NCBI RefSeq assembly: GCF_947507565.1
Contig: NC_089178.1
Coordinates: 3,286,001-3,350,000, forward strand
Reading direction: 5' to 3'
From: Oscarella lobularis
Lineage: Eukaryota > Porifera > Homoscleromorpha > Homosclerophorida > Oscarellidae
Length of the DNA stretch: 64,000 bases
Shown here: piece after piece, positions 1 to 11,942 of the stretch
Layout: every line of letters starts with the position of its first letter
Numbering within the stretch: position 1 is the first letter of the stretch
The notes under the pieces: generated by a model
The model's input: only the letters and a program-made list of their open reading frames with translations
Told to the model about the DNA's origin: nothing
Databases searched by the model: none
Translations under genes and position numbers: made by a program

Positions 1-1896
1 GAGCCAGTCCTTGAACTGGACCCTTCTGAGCAGCTTCAGACACAAATGACCAATCAAGCTATAATCAGAAATAGTAAGAAGAAATGAGACAATGGTTCTA
101 TTTCATATCTTGCCTTCATTGTGTCTCCCGGTGGACCCATTTCACCAGGAGACCCGGGTCGGCCATCTTCGCCTATCATCCCCTAGAAAAAGTTCACTAA
201 CAGGAATTTTTTTCTCGATTTATAGCTAACCTTTCTGCCAGGGAGACCGGGACTTCCTGGACGCCCATCTTGACCATCGGCGCCCTAATAATATTTTTAA
301 AAATTTTTTGACTAATTGTTATTGGCATATTTCGTACAGGATGTCCGGGACGTCCATCTGGGCCTCGAGCTCCAGTCTGTAAAAAGAACTCTAGTAGTAG
401 CAAACTTGGTGAACCCATTTTTTTTGAATTCTTACGTAGCCCTGAGCTGATTCACCAGTTTCACCCTTTTGACCCTTTTCTCCCTAAAGCACACTTTTTT
501 CCCCCATGATCGCACACGCATGCTGTTCGCCGAACCTGCGTGATTGGAATCAAGGGCTCCTGAATGACGCCAAACACCTCAGCGTCGTCGATGGGAGGCT
601 GGAAAAATATTTAGTCACGTGACGTATCGCGCTTTTCTCTACGTACCGGTCCCGGTGGACCGCCCGGCGTTTCTTCGTCGAATTCGCCTTGATCTGGCAA
701 AGGTCGAATAGGCGGCTCCTGTCGACGCAATCGACGTCGCGGCGTCGAGGACGAAATGACCGGCGCATCCGGGTCGTTGGAAAAGACGAGGTCTTGAAGG
801 AGACCCTGAAAAGAAAGAAATTCTCGCACGCGCACGAACGATGAGAATTGGGAGAGGGCGGGGAGGGTGGGCCCCTTGCCTTGTAATTGTCGTTGGCGCC
901 CAACGAACGGCCGATCATGATCGAACCGGTCGTGTCGATCGATTCGTCGGCGCGCGAGAGATCGAGCGTCGTTGCGAGCTCGCCGTCGACGTAGAGAGAG
1001 ACGGTCTTGTCTTTGACGACGAAGGCGAAGCGCACCCATTCGCCGGAAACGAGATTGACGCCGAGAAACGACCGCTCGAGTCCGTTGTAGACGAATAGCG
1101 GGTTTCGGCCGATTTCGACGCGAAGCAACGGCTCGGACGACGACGAATAGACGACGAGAAGGGTGGCGCGCGCGTTCTTTTGCGGCTTCGCCGTCACGAC
1201 GATGGAAAAGTCGCGCGGAAAGCCGTCGGGAAACACGGCGCTCGTTCCGATTGACAAATCGGCGTCGTCCGGCGCGATTTTGTACGCGATCTGATCGCTG
1301 TAGGGAAACGATTCATCGGCGATCGTGATTCCATCCGTTCCCACTGCGCTGAGCAGATCGACGCGCCATTCTAGAGAAAAATTAGACCGTATATATCGAC
1401 CCCGCCCCCGAGCTGCTCTTCTGGTTCGCCAAGACGCGCAACTTTTCGTCTTGCATCGACCAGACAGCGCTTTGTGCCTGTAGCCTGCTTTAGGTCGTCT
1501 GCGCAAACAGACCACTAAGTCATTAGTCGACTATTGTTTCGCACATTATAACGTCGAACAAAGCGCTACTGAGTCTCTTTTTTGCGTTCGAAGATGCGTT
1601 CGTCTAGCTAAGGGCGTCGCTCGTGTGCATAAAGTCGATGTTAGTAGAGCTTTAGAAGGCGTCGGTTTTCTCTCGCGATCATATAATCGAATCTCGTCCA
1701 AAACAATGCCCCCTCGCGTTCCGTTCGTCTCACCTTTGGCATTCGTTTTGCACAGAAGCAGCGCAAAGACTACGACCAGAAAGGTGGGTACACGACCCAG
1801 GAGCGATCTACGAGTGGAGAAAGGAGGGGTCGTCACCAGGTCGACGATGGCACGCGCGTCTTTTTCTCCCCCTTTACCTGTCCATCGTCGCTCCAC
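1..1896 (-). CDS. Fibrillar collagen, 5' part (signal peptide, TSPN/LamG head, start of collagenous region); truncated by window edge
   Basis: This gene encodes a secreted matrix collagen. Exon 1 (1734-1896) has a hydrophobic signal segment (LVVVFALLLC) and ends at a GTGAGA donor in phase 1. Exon 2 starts at 1370 and carries a laminin-G/thrombospondin-N-like beta-sandwich down to about 870, as in the heads of type V/XI-like fibrillar collagens. Below about 800 the sequence becomes acidic and proline-rich, then short exons of Gly-X-Y repeats follow to position 1, so the helix and C-propeptide lie outside the window. The ATG at 1896 gives a long n-region of about 35 residues before the hydrophobic core, so a later or upstream-spliced start is possible. 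The same head and the same phase-1 first intron occur in the collagen gene just upstream, which marks the two as tandem paralogues. Identity as a collagen is firm; the subtype is inferred. Confidence 0.85.
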
Positions 1897-2664
1897 GAGC
1901 CGTCTTACTGAGAGGAAAGCACGTCTGTACCCTCTCGTTGCTCACTAGTCAGTCGAAGCGGGAATCCACCGCTCGGGCCAATGCGGAGCTTCGCACGGAC
2001 ACAATCCTCGGCCTGAGGGCGAAGGATCGATTTCAAAGGCGGAAACGCTTGCTGACAGCACGCTATTCTCCCACCTCCTTGCAGCGTATTGTCTCACTAA
2101 TTAGTTTGACAGGCGTGATTATCTTGTGGGCTTACCTAGACGAAAGCCGGGTGTTCGCGACGTGCTCGCTTCGTCTTTGTCGACTAGCTCTTCTGCTGCC
2201 CTTGTCAACGAAGAGTGGCTTCTTACGGGCAAGCGCGCTGTTTTGAATGAAAAAACGGGCGAGTTTTGGCACTTTCTCGCCTGCACGCACTTCGTAGTTT
2301 AGCATAATGCAATTAGGAGTGCCTCGAGTAGAAGCTGGTTCCCGTTCCCTGGCTGCTAACAAGCATCCACGTGTTGCAATCAAAAACGCGCCTCCTTCGT
2401 ACATGGTAACCTTCTTACTAGAATATTGACTGTCCCAAAAATGTACGGTTAAAATCTAGCGATACCTTTCTCAAAAAAACACGCACGAAAGAAGCAAGGG
2501 ACGGAAAGACAGTCTGACAAACAAGACGAAGACAGGAGACAAACAAGCAAAAAAGTGTTGATACAAAAACGATAATAAATCTACAAACTCCACGTGAACA
2601 GATTGTCAGTTCATTGATTTCATCTCTAAGTCATTTCTGCACAGCAACGCTAAGTGGAATAAGT
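1897..2664. other. Intergenic spacer between two tandem collagen genes
   Basis: It holds the 3' flank of the upstream collagen (stop at 2665) and the promoter side of the downstream one. I see short open frames only, none with family character, and no clear AATAAA on the minus strand directly after the stop. Confidence 0.5.
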
Positions 2665-5600
2665 TTAAGCGAAGCACACTCGTCCAACGTCTATCTTTAT
2701 GCTGCGGCAATCGTTCGGTGGTGCAAAGTCAACAACTGGCAAAGGTAGCCTATCCAAATCTTCGGCCTTCAGCAAGTATTGTTGCGTCTAAAACGAATAG
2801 AATACAACTTCCTTTCGCCGCTGGACGAACGAGGGAACGCGCGGCACACTCACCGGACATTTTGTGCCTTCAACATTCTCCGGTGCGCTCGGCTTGAATT
2901 CGCCGCATGCGTGACCGCGGAATCGACCCGGCAATGGACTGGCCTCTTGCGTCGCGCCGCAGCACGAGTACGTGAAACTTTGTACGCCGCTGTCGCTGAG
3001 CATTCGCAAGAAACGCATTTGGACTTTGGCGACATCGTATTTGAACTGCCAAGCAAAGAAAAAAAGAATTCAATCTCGTGTGGCGCTGCTGGAGATACCC
3101 TTCTCTTTTCCTACCTCTTCGCCGCTCACGTCGCTAACCAAGGTGTCTTTAGAAACGGAGCCCATGAAATCAAACTAAACAAAAAGAAAGAACGCTGCAC
3201 ACGCAAGAAGAGCAGAAAACGAATCCTACGTACGTTTGTTGCATTGACGCACGTCCGATTGCCGCCACTAAAGTCGCAATAAACGTGGACGGCATCGAAG
3301 GAGCAACCCTCATTGGGATCTATCCAATAGTAGCCTAGAGAGAGAGACAGAAAGCGTCGATTGCGTGCATGGAATTATCTCATCGGAGTTTGGTGTACCA
3401 TCGTCTAGATCTGGATAACAAGCCTTCAAGTCCTTGCAGCTCATCGCTGGATTGTCTTTCGTTCCGTCCGGTTTCTTCGGCTCGGCAAGCGGGAAATCAT
3501 CAGGGTTCTGAAAAACAAGGCTTGAAACCAATTCAGCAACTCACGGTCATTGTCCAGCAAACCTTCTTCTCGCCTTGCGCAAACGGATCCAACGAGCCTT
3601 GCTTCGTCGAGAGATAGTACTGGTCGGTTCCGTCCTTGAACGTACCCGCGCCTTGCCCAGTGCCTGTCTCCGACGCCTAAACAAAAAGTCTCACCCCGCA
3701 ACAACAGCACAGATTTGGGCTACACTCACCGAAGGTCCAGGCGGTCCCTTTGCGCAAGAAAAACGCGGATAAATTTAAAACATCAAAAAAAATAGACAAA
3801 TCCTACCGGTGGTCCAGGAGGTCCCTAAATAAATTCAAAACGGTATTTAGGTATGGAGAACATCTTTTGGTAATTAAGCTTACTCGTTGTCCAGCAGGTC
3901 CTGGTCTTCCTGACGGTCCCTGCGGTCCCCTTTGTCCTTCCGGTCCTCGAGGACCCTACAGCGGATTTGATGACGTCAAATTTTTTACGAATTCGTACTA
4001 ACCGGTTTTCCAGGTGTTCCGTCCACGCCAGGGTTTCCGGAGTCGCCTTGTCGTCCCTTTCAAAAAAATACATCGCATCTCCCGGAACACACGTCACGTA
4101 GACAGGAAAAAAACACTTACCATGCTTCCCTTTATTCCAATAGGTCCTTCGGGACCGCGAGCACCTTCTTCTCCCTTGTAAAAAGTAAAAATGCTCTCAA
4201 CAAACATAAAACGAGAACGTATTCTATATACTCTTTCTCCTCTCGGTCCGATATCTCCCGGCGGTCCCTTCACACCGGCCGGTCCTTTATCTCCTTTCTC
4301 GCCCCGCGCTCCTGCAGTGCCAGGCTCGCCGGACGAGCCCTAAAGCGAACGCGGGATGAACAATGCGCACACGCAATCGCGGTTTTCACACTCACGTCTG
4401 TTCCGGGTGGTCCATCCAGACCCGGGCGACCTGTGTCACCCTTGGGACCCTGGTGGAAACACGAGCGCTCGTTTATCGGTCTCCTCTTCCCTCTCCTAAA
4501 AGACGTACCTCTACTCCCGATGCACCTGTTTCTCCTCTCGGCCCAGCCGGTCCAGTTGGTCCCTGAGAATACGGTCATATAGTAGAACAAAACACGTCCG
4601 CTTTATAATCACCCGTTCTCCTTGTTCACCGGCCTGTCCTGGCGGCCCAGGCGGTCCCGGGTTGCCCTGCATGAAATTAATAGAGCAAAAATCCAACGTC
4701 AAGAGAAATGAAATTACCGTTTTGCCTGGTGGTCCGCCACTGCCCGGAATTCCTGGTTCTCCAGGCGTTCCCTGCACGTCGAAGAAGATCAGAACGGACC
4801 CAAGAGTCAATATTGAATCAAACTCACCTCGCTTCCCTTCTCGCCTTTCGGTCCAATGTCACCGGCCTGACCCGCCGGTCCCTACGGAGAAAGAAGCGAA
4901 TTTAATTATCTGATATATTGACTTGAGACCAAAGAACTTGCCCTCGGTCCAGCGCCTCCGTTGTCGCCGCGCGCTCCTTCAGCGCCATCCTTTCCCTATA
5001 AGGACAACACCACACAAGTCAAATCAACGCGGGAGGGAGAAAATCGCGATAAGGGGAACGCACTGGCGGGCCTGGAGGACCGTTCACACCCTTTTCGCCT
5101 TTCGGTCCGGGAGGGCCCTGGAAGAGTAAAGTATAGAAAAATGACTTAAATAATGTACGCGCGAACTGACTATGGGTCCCTTCAAGCCCGCAGGACCTTG
5201 AGGTCCCGTTTCACCTGGTGAGCCCTGCAAAGAAAAGAACGTCAGTGGAAAACAAGTGCGGAAAAATAATCGTAATATATACAGGAGCGCCTCTCTCGCC
5301 GGGATCGCCTCTTTCACCGGATTTTCCGGCATCACCCTAACACGTAGCATTTTAGTGGGATAAAATCAAAGGGTTAAGAAAAGTGTTCTTTACTCTCGGT
5401 CCCTGAGGTCCGGGAGCGCCAATTCCACCACGCGATCCAGTTTCTCCCTTTTGACCAGTCGGTCCGGCAGATCCAGGCGGACCTGGAGGTCCAGTTGAAC
5501 CCTAGACGAGACAAATATTCAATAATACAACAAGAAAACCAAAACGAATCTTTACCCGTTCGCCAGCATCTCCCGGAGAGCCAATAGGACCGGGAGGACC

Positions 5601-8600
5601 CGGAAAACCCTATCCAAGACGACTCATTCACAACTAATACTTTATTCGCTAATTAAAATTTACTCTGTCGCCAGCTTCTCCCTGGTGTCCCGGGTCGCCC
5701 GGAGGACCCGATTCGCCCGGCAGACCAGTTGATCCAACGGTACCAGGAGGACCCCGTCGACCCGTTTGACCCTAGCAACGACAGTAAAGAATAAAAAAAC
5801 AAGCATATCGGTGCCATTTACCGAAGTTCCCTTAACGCCACTGCTGCCGTCTGTGCCAGGCTCTCCAGGAGCTCCCTAAAATAAAACGTAGACTCGAAAA
5901 ACATGGATCTTCTCGTCGTCGATTCTCACCGGCGGTCCTGATGGACCGGGCGGACCGTCGCTGCCGTCAGATCCGCGTGGACCCTTGCAGAAAAATTAGG
6001 CAAAGATAAGCCGACGCGTGCGCGATATACCGTGGTTCCTTTCGGTCCAGGCAATCCCCGAGATCCTGGCAAGCCGGAATTACCCTAGGATAAATAAAAA
6101 AGACGTCGTCTCTTTCCCGTCTAATGAGAGAAATGATATGGCGCACTTTTTCTCCTGGTGGTCCGTCTCTTCCAGCCTGGCCCTGAGCGCCTGGCGGACC
6201 CTGCAGAAAAATCAAAATCAGGCAAAATCCTACGTTGGAATTGTTACAACTCACCCGCGCACCGTCTTTGCCGTTCTCGCCGGCCGGTCCCTTTTCACCG
6301 TTATCTCCCTATACACAGAACAAAGACATTATACGCGAGCGCGCGAGTTTCTCTTCAAGACGTACTCTCGCTCCCTTTGGACCGTCTGGACCGGGCGCGC
6401 CTCGTTGTCCTGGCGCGCCAGGAAGTCCAGGAGGACCAATTTGTCCGGGCATGCCTTTCGGCCCCGTAGCACCCTAAATGCGATCAATTTATGAAACGAT
6501 ACATTTCGCCCCGGTTCGTCTCCTCTACAGGATTGCCGTGTTTTCCGGCGCTGCCCTTTTCTCCTCGTTCACCCTCGTCGCCCTAGAAACACAAGAAGCC
6601 AGGATTCAAAAAACAAACAAAAAGAAAATTTTCTCTTCACATACAGGAGCTCCAGGAGGACCGGGTGGACCTTGTTCACCCCGTTCACCCTTCAAAGACA
6701 AAAAAATTAAAAATTCTTTTTATTTAATTAGTTGACGACGCACCCGTGCGCCAGCTTGTCCGTGAGCACCACCTGAACCTTGTTCGCCTTTCGAACCGTC
6801 GCGTCCTCTTGCGCCGGTAGCACCTTGTTCTCCAGGAGGTCCCTATACAAAATATATAATAAATCTAGATATGCATGTGTTTTTTTCTTCCTCACAGCTG
6901 GTCCAGGAGGTCCCTGGTCACCGTTCTTTCCTCGCGGTCCTGGCAATCCCTACACAGTCAAAAACATTGAATGGAACGTAAGGAGTAGCGAGAAGTGCAC
7001 TTACAGGTGGTCCCGTTCTTCCGCTGCTTCCCGAGCTTCCGTCAGTGCCGGGTGTTCCCTTAGAAAGACTATATTCAGACAGAATTTAACGTGGTAATTT
7101 GTTTTGATTACGGGTTCTCCTGGCTCTCCGGCCGATCCGTCTTGGCCGGCTCTTCCGGTGTCGCCCTAGCAACAGAAGAGCAAATTCTCACAAATCCCCC
7201 TTGGCACTTTGTGTGTCCAGTTCACCTTTTCCCCTCTCTCGCCTGGAGGTCCTCTCGGTCCAGATACGCCCGTCGATCCCTGTGTAAAAACGGCGTGAAA
7301 AAAAACGCAGAAAAAAAGGCAAATTTCCTTACTCTTTCTCCCTGGGGTCCTCTCGCGCCATCGTCGCCTGGTTCACCCTAAGAAACGAGTAGTTATCCTT
7401 TGCAGATTGTCCGAATCGTTGCGAGCAAGTTACCGGCGGTCCAGGCCTGCCCGACTGTCCTGGATAACCCCTTGGACCAATCTCTCCCTAAAAGTGAACA
7501 CGGTGGAAGAACGCGAAGCGTTGCTCTAGGATAACTCACAGGCAGTCCTGTGGCGCCAGGCTGACCGTCGAGACCAGCAGCTCCCTTGAAAAGAGAAAGA
7601 AACGTTTTTCATTCAGGAAAAAAAATGCGTCTAATTGCTTGACTGACTCTCTTTCCTCGAGAGCCTTGTGGTCCTCTTCCTCCTCGCTCACCGCGCTCGC
7701 CTTTGGGACCGTGCTGACCCGGATATCCCGGCAAGCCGAGATTACCAATGCGACCCTAAGAAAAAAATTAAGATTCCATCAAAATTGCGAGCATTAGTGT
7801 TCTTACCTGAGGACCGGGCGCACCGGGCGTTCCAGGAGTACCAGGCATGCCTTGTTGACCCTAAAATGATAAAAATCAAATTAAGAAAATTAATTATTGC
7901 CAAAATTCTTAAACCTTTTGTCCGTCGTCGCCGTCCTTGCCGGCGGGACCCATCGGACCCCATTCACCCTTGAATCAGTCAAGTTACGTGCAAAGAAAAA
8001 GACTTCAACCAGGAGAGGGGCGCACCTTCTCGCCTTTTCCTCCCTTTTCGCCTTTCTTTCCGTAGTCTCCGGGTGCTCCCTGAGAAGTTCAATGACCGCG
8101 TGTTCAGTTTAATAAATCGCGGATGTTTCTCTTACTGGACTTCCTCGATCTCCGCTCACGCCTCTCGGTCCGACTTCGCCCTGTAAGAACAACCTATGTA
8201 TCCAAATAACGTGGGCCCTTTTTGTCTTACCTTGGGACCAGGCGGTCCCGTAGATCCCCGTTCACCAGGAACTCCTGGACTTCCCTAAAAAGAACGCTGT
8301 CTTTAAATTCTTTGTTGATGTTAATAAACGTACTCTTGAGCCTTTCAGACCGGGACTTCCTGGTAGACCAGATGATCCCTTTGGAAGGACGCTCTCAAAT
8401 CAAGTCATTGACGCAAGTAGAGAAGTGCTCACTGAAGTGCCTGGCGTTCCCGAATCTCCCGGCGTTCCGTCTTTTCCGGGATTCCCCTAACGAAAAAACG
8501 TAAAAAAAGCATCAAAAAAGTAAGAAGAAAAATCGCACCCGCATTCCTCTTTCTCCTGAAGGTCCCGGAGGACCAAAGTTACCCTAAAAAAGACGGAACA

Positions 8601-11466
8601 ATTTTTTTAACTCCTTGGCCCGTTTTCAGCTCATCCAGTCGTACTTTCTCTCCCTGTGCTCCTGGCGCACCCGTCGATCCGGGCAAACCACGCGGACCCT
8701 AAAAGATACTCACTCATAAAGATAAACGACGCATTTAATTAAACGTAGACACGTACAGGTTGTCCTTGTGCGCCCGGATCGCCCGATGGTCCCGGTGGAC
8801 CGATTGGCCCAGGTGGACCATCGGGTCCTCTCTGTCCCGGACTTCCTTGCGCACCCTGAATCAAACAATTCAACAATCAAGAAGAAAATATTGGGGGGAA
8901 AAAATATCATTAACGTACAGGTTGACCCGGAGGTCCAGGCAAGCCGTCTTTTCCGGAAGCTCCCTGTTGGGAAAGAAGGGTCACCTTATTTATCGACGTA
9001 ATCGTATATTTCTTCTCCAACCCTTTCTCCGTCATTTCCCGCTTTTCCCGGTTCGCCGGCCACACCAGGCGGTCCCTTGGGACCGTGCGTTCCGATCAAA
9101 CCCGGAGGTCCTTGATGACCAGGTATGCCTGGCTTTCCTGCCTGTCCTGGAATACCCGGTGGTCCTTGTCGTCCAACAGGACCCTAATAAAAGAAGAAAT
9201 GAATGTCGAAAAAAAGAAAATATCTGTTATTTGTGCGCACTGGCTCGCCGTCAGATCCACCTCTTCCTCTTTGTCCAATCGTACCCGGAAGTCCCTAAGA
9301 ATGAACGTCAAGAGGGCTTTGTTTATGTGAAAAAAGGGGAGCTTACTCGATAACCGCGCTCTCCGGGAGGACCCGTCAGTCCGTCGAGACCAGGAGGACC
9401 CTACAAAAAACACGAGATAATAAATGAATTGATGAAAGAATCGTTTTATATACGGGTGGTCCTCTTCGTCCAGCCGGTCCTGTTGGACCAATAGAACCCG
9501 GTTCGCCCTACAAAAAAATTCAAATTTGAAATATTTAAAATTTGTGAGCTTGCCTTCTGCCCGACAATGACGCTCGGAACGTTTGGTCCTTTGACAGACC
9601 CTGTTTTACCGTCCGGCCCTTTGCCACCCGCATTAGTCACGATATTGCTACCATCATAACCCTGAAAATTGACAAAAATGCTAACTGCGAAATATTCAAA
9701 GTTTTTTTTCCTACCGAGAAAACGATAGTAGGAGCTCCTGGCACGCCAGGCGGTCCTCGCGGACCTGGAAAACCTTCCGGACCTCGATCGCCCTACGCAA
9801 AAGGTTGCGTGCTGATTTTTTTAGCCGATTTGCTTTCTTACCGGAGGGCCTTTCGTTCCTGGCAGTCCGTTTACTCCCGGCAAACCGTCTCGACCCTGGA
9901 GACGGCGACAGAAAGTGAAAGTAGTGTTGTTGATGTGCGAAAAAGACTTACTGGAAATCCGTCTGGTCCCGGACGACCCGGTGGACCCGGCTTTGTGAGA
10001 ATGAGCAAACATGAAATGAGGAAGACAAAATGACCGTCAACTTACATCGCCATCAGTGACGCGTCCTCTTTCGCCTTTTTGGCCTTTTTGACCCTACGAA
10101 AGCGCGTAAGAGAACGTGCGTAGAACGGCGTAAAAAGTTACGCGCCTTGATGTTTTGCACAGCGATACCCGAAGCGCTTGATGTCGGCCCCTCTGGGTCG
10201 CCGGTCGGACACTCGTCGACGTAAGAACAATTATCGAAGGCTTCGCTCCCATCAACGTCAAATGTCAATGTTTGGAGCGTAGCAAGAGGCGACTACACGA
10301 GAAAAAGAAAATAAAATATTGTCGGTGGAGCGGAGAGAGAAAAACTCACCACCAAACCCGTCTCGCCTTGCCGACCGAGCACAACGAGCGCACCGTTGAC
10401 GGCAAACTCTCTCTCCGCCGCCGTATCGACCGGTGGAGGGAGCGGAGTGACTTCAGCCGGCAGAGAGCAATTGACTTTGACCTGAACCTGTCCACCGACG
10501 ACGTTAAAACTGAGACGGGTGAATCCGGGTCCCGTCACGTCGACGTTTGCAACTAGAAGGTCAGTGTCGGGAGGATTTCCCGCCCCGTTTTGCAGTCGCA
10601 GGGAGACGCCGTCTTGTCCGACGCTGACGCGTAGTCGCTCGTTCCCGTTACCGTCGTATACCGCTAGAACCGTCGCCGCCTGTTCCCAAAGACGCAGGCG
10701 AAGCTCGAACGAAAAATCGCCCCCGAAGCTTGCTTGGGAAACGGAGGGCGAGCCAACGTAGCCGCGACGCAGAACGTCGGTTAGCGACGCCGATACGCGC
10801 GCGTCTTTCGTCACTTCCCACGCGACGACGTCGTCGTCGTCGCACGATTCCGTGACGCCGCTCGGCAGATCTTTGACTCCGAGACCGCCGAGAAAATCGG
10901 TCGAGCCTACGATTGTTGTTTGGGGAGGAAAAGGAGGGATAAAAGACATGGAGTATTGTGCATGTCTTATGAAATTAGCTATTGACTTTGACAGAGACAG
11001 ACATAATGCGACCCGGTTTAGTAGCCGCTTCGCGCGACTTTCGCTTTTTAGAAGGCGCTACGATAGTGTATCGTTGCTGAATGTTTGTATCGAGTAAATA
11101 TAGCTACTTGAGCGCGTTTTTCTAGCGCTGCGAGCTGACTCGACGAATCGTGTCCTACGCGATCTCGCAGCTTGTGTCTGTAGCGCCTACGATTCGTCTA
11201 TCAACGCGCGATTGTCGGACGAAGCGTCAAAAACGCGAGAATTTGATGAAACATGCCGCGCGCGGATTACCTCGACCGGAATTGGCGAAACAATGAAAAA
11301 GGGGAGCCCATCCCGTTTGCGTCGGAGTCCCAAGGACGCGTTCGTGTGCGTCTTACTCACCGGCTGGAAGACAGAGCGGTTTCGTGGCCGCCTCGGCATG
11401 ATCGACGCAGGCGAGAAGAAGCGCCGCCACGGCGCCGATGCACAATCGAGCCCAATTCATCGCCAT
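2665..11466 (-). CDS. Fibrillar collagen, complete (signal peptide, TSPN head, triple helix, COLFI C-propeptide)
   Basis: This is a secreted procollagen chain. Exon 1 (11361-11466) encodes a signal peptide with core [12 protein letters not shown] and ends in phase 1 at GTGAGT. Exon 2 starts at 10906 and encodes a TSPN/LamG-like head of about 200 residues. From about 10100 to 3700 come dozens of Gly-X-Y exons in lengths classical for fibrillar collagens, for example 54 nt at about 5170-5223 and 99 nt at about 8759-8857. A non-helical interruption lies at about 9555-9661. The C-terminal COLFI domain spans about 3680-2665: it has the NPA-SCKDLK motif, [20 protein letters not shown] and the family ending DVGRVCFA, with the TAA stop at 2665-2667. 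The chain therefore has the propeptide needed for trimerisation. At least one intron (donor after about 9555) appears to use GC-AG. The phase and layout match the neighbouring collagen. The exact exon list needs transcript data. Confidence 0.93.
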
Positions 11467-11942
11467 GCGTGAAATACCGAGCTGTCCGAGTCTCCGCTAG
11501 TCGTCCCGAATCGTACGATGCAAAAAGAGACCGGCCCCTCTGTCGCAAGGCGCTTTTCGGACGAGTGCGTTTTGTCCAGCCACCAGTTGGGCTGCAGGAG
11601 CTCAGGACCGCGAGACTCAATCTAATAAACCGATGTTTGTCCGGTTGGCCAATGAAAGACGGGACAATTGTTCTTAGATTTGCCCGTTTTGACGTTGGCA
11701 CCCGCCCCCGTGTGCACGGTCACCGTTCCGCGTACCGCTTCCCTCGGTTCGCCGCACGTGACGCTGCCCCCGCCCCGAGTGTGACCATTTGGTGAACATC
11801 TTGTCTATATAATGGACGCTGCGTCACAATAGATACGAGCACAGACGAAGCAACAACGATCAGCTACAAAAAAAAGTTACCAAAAACGCCAACTAAATGC
11901 TAATTTACTTGCATACAAACGATGAGAGTGGGTCCGTTCTTA
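11467..11942. other. Collagen promoter / caspase 3' flank
   Basis: This 476-base spacer lies between the collagen start codon and the caspase stop codon, both on the minus strand. No further gene is supported. Open frames here are short and lack family features. Confidence 0.5.

Noticed and set aside
2779-3282. 167-residue plus-strand frame
   Set aside because: It overlaps the collagen COLFI exons on the other strand, which have the conserved Cys pattern and family ending.
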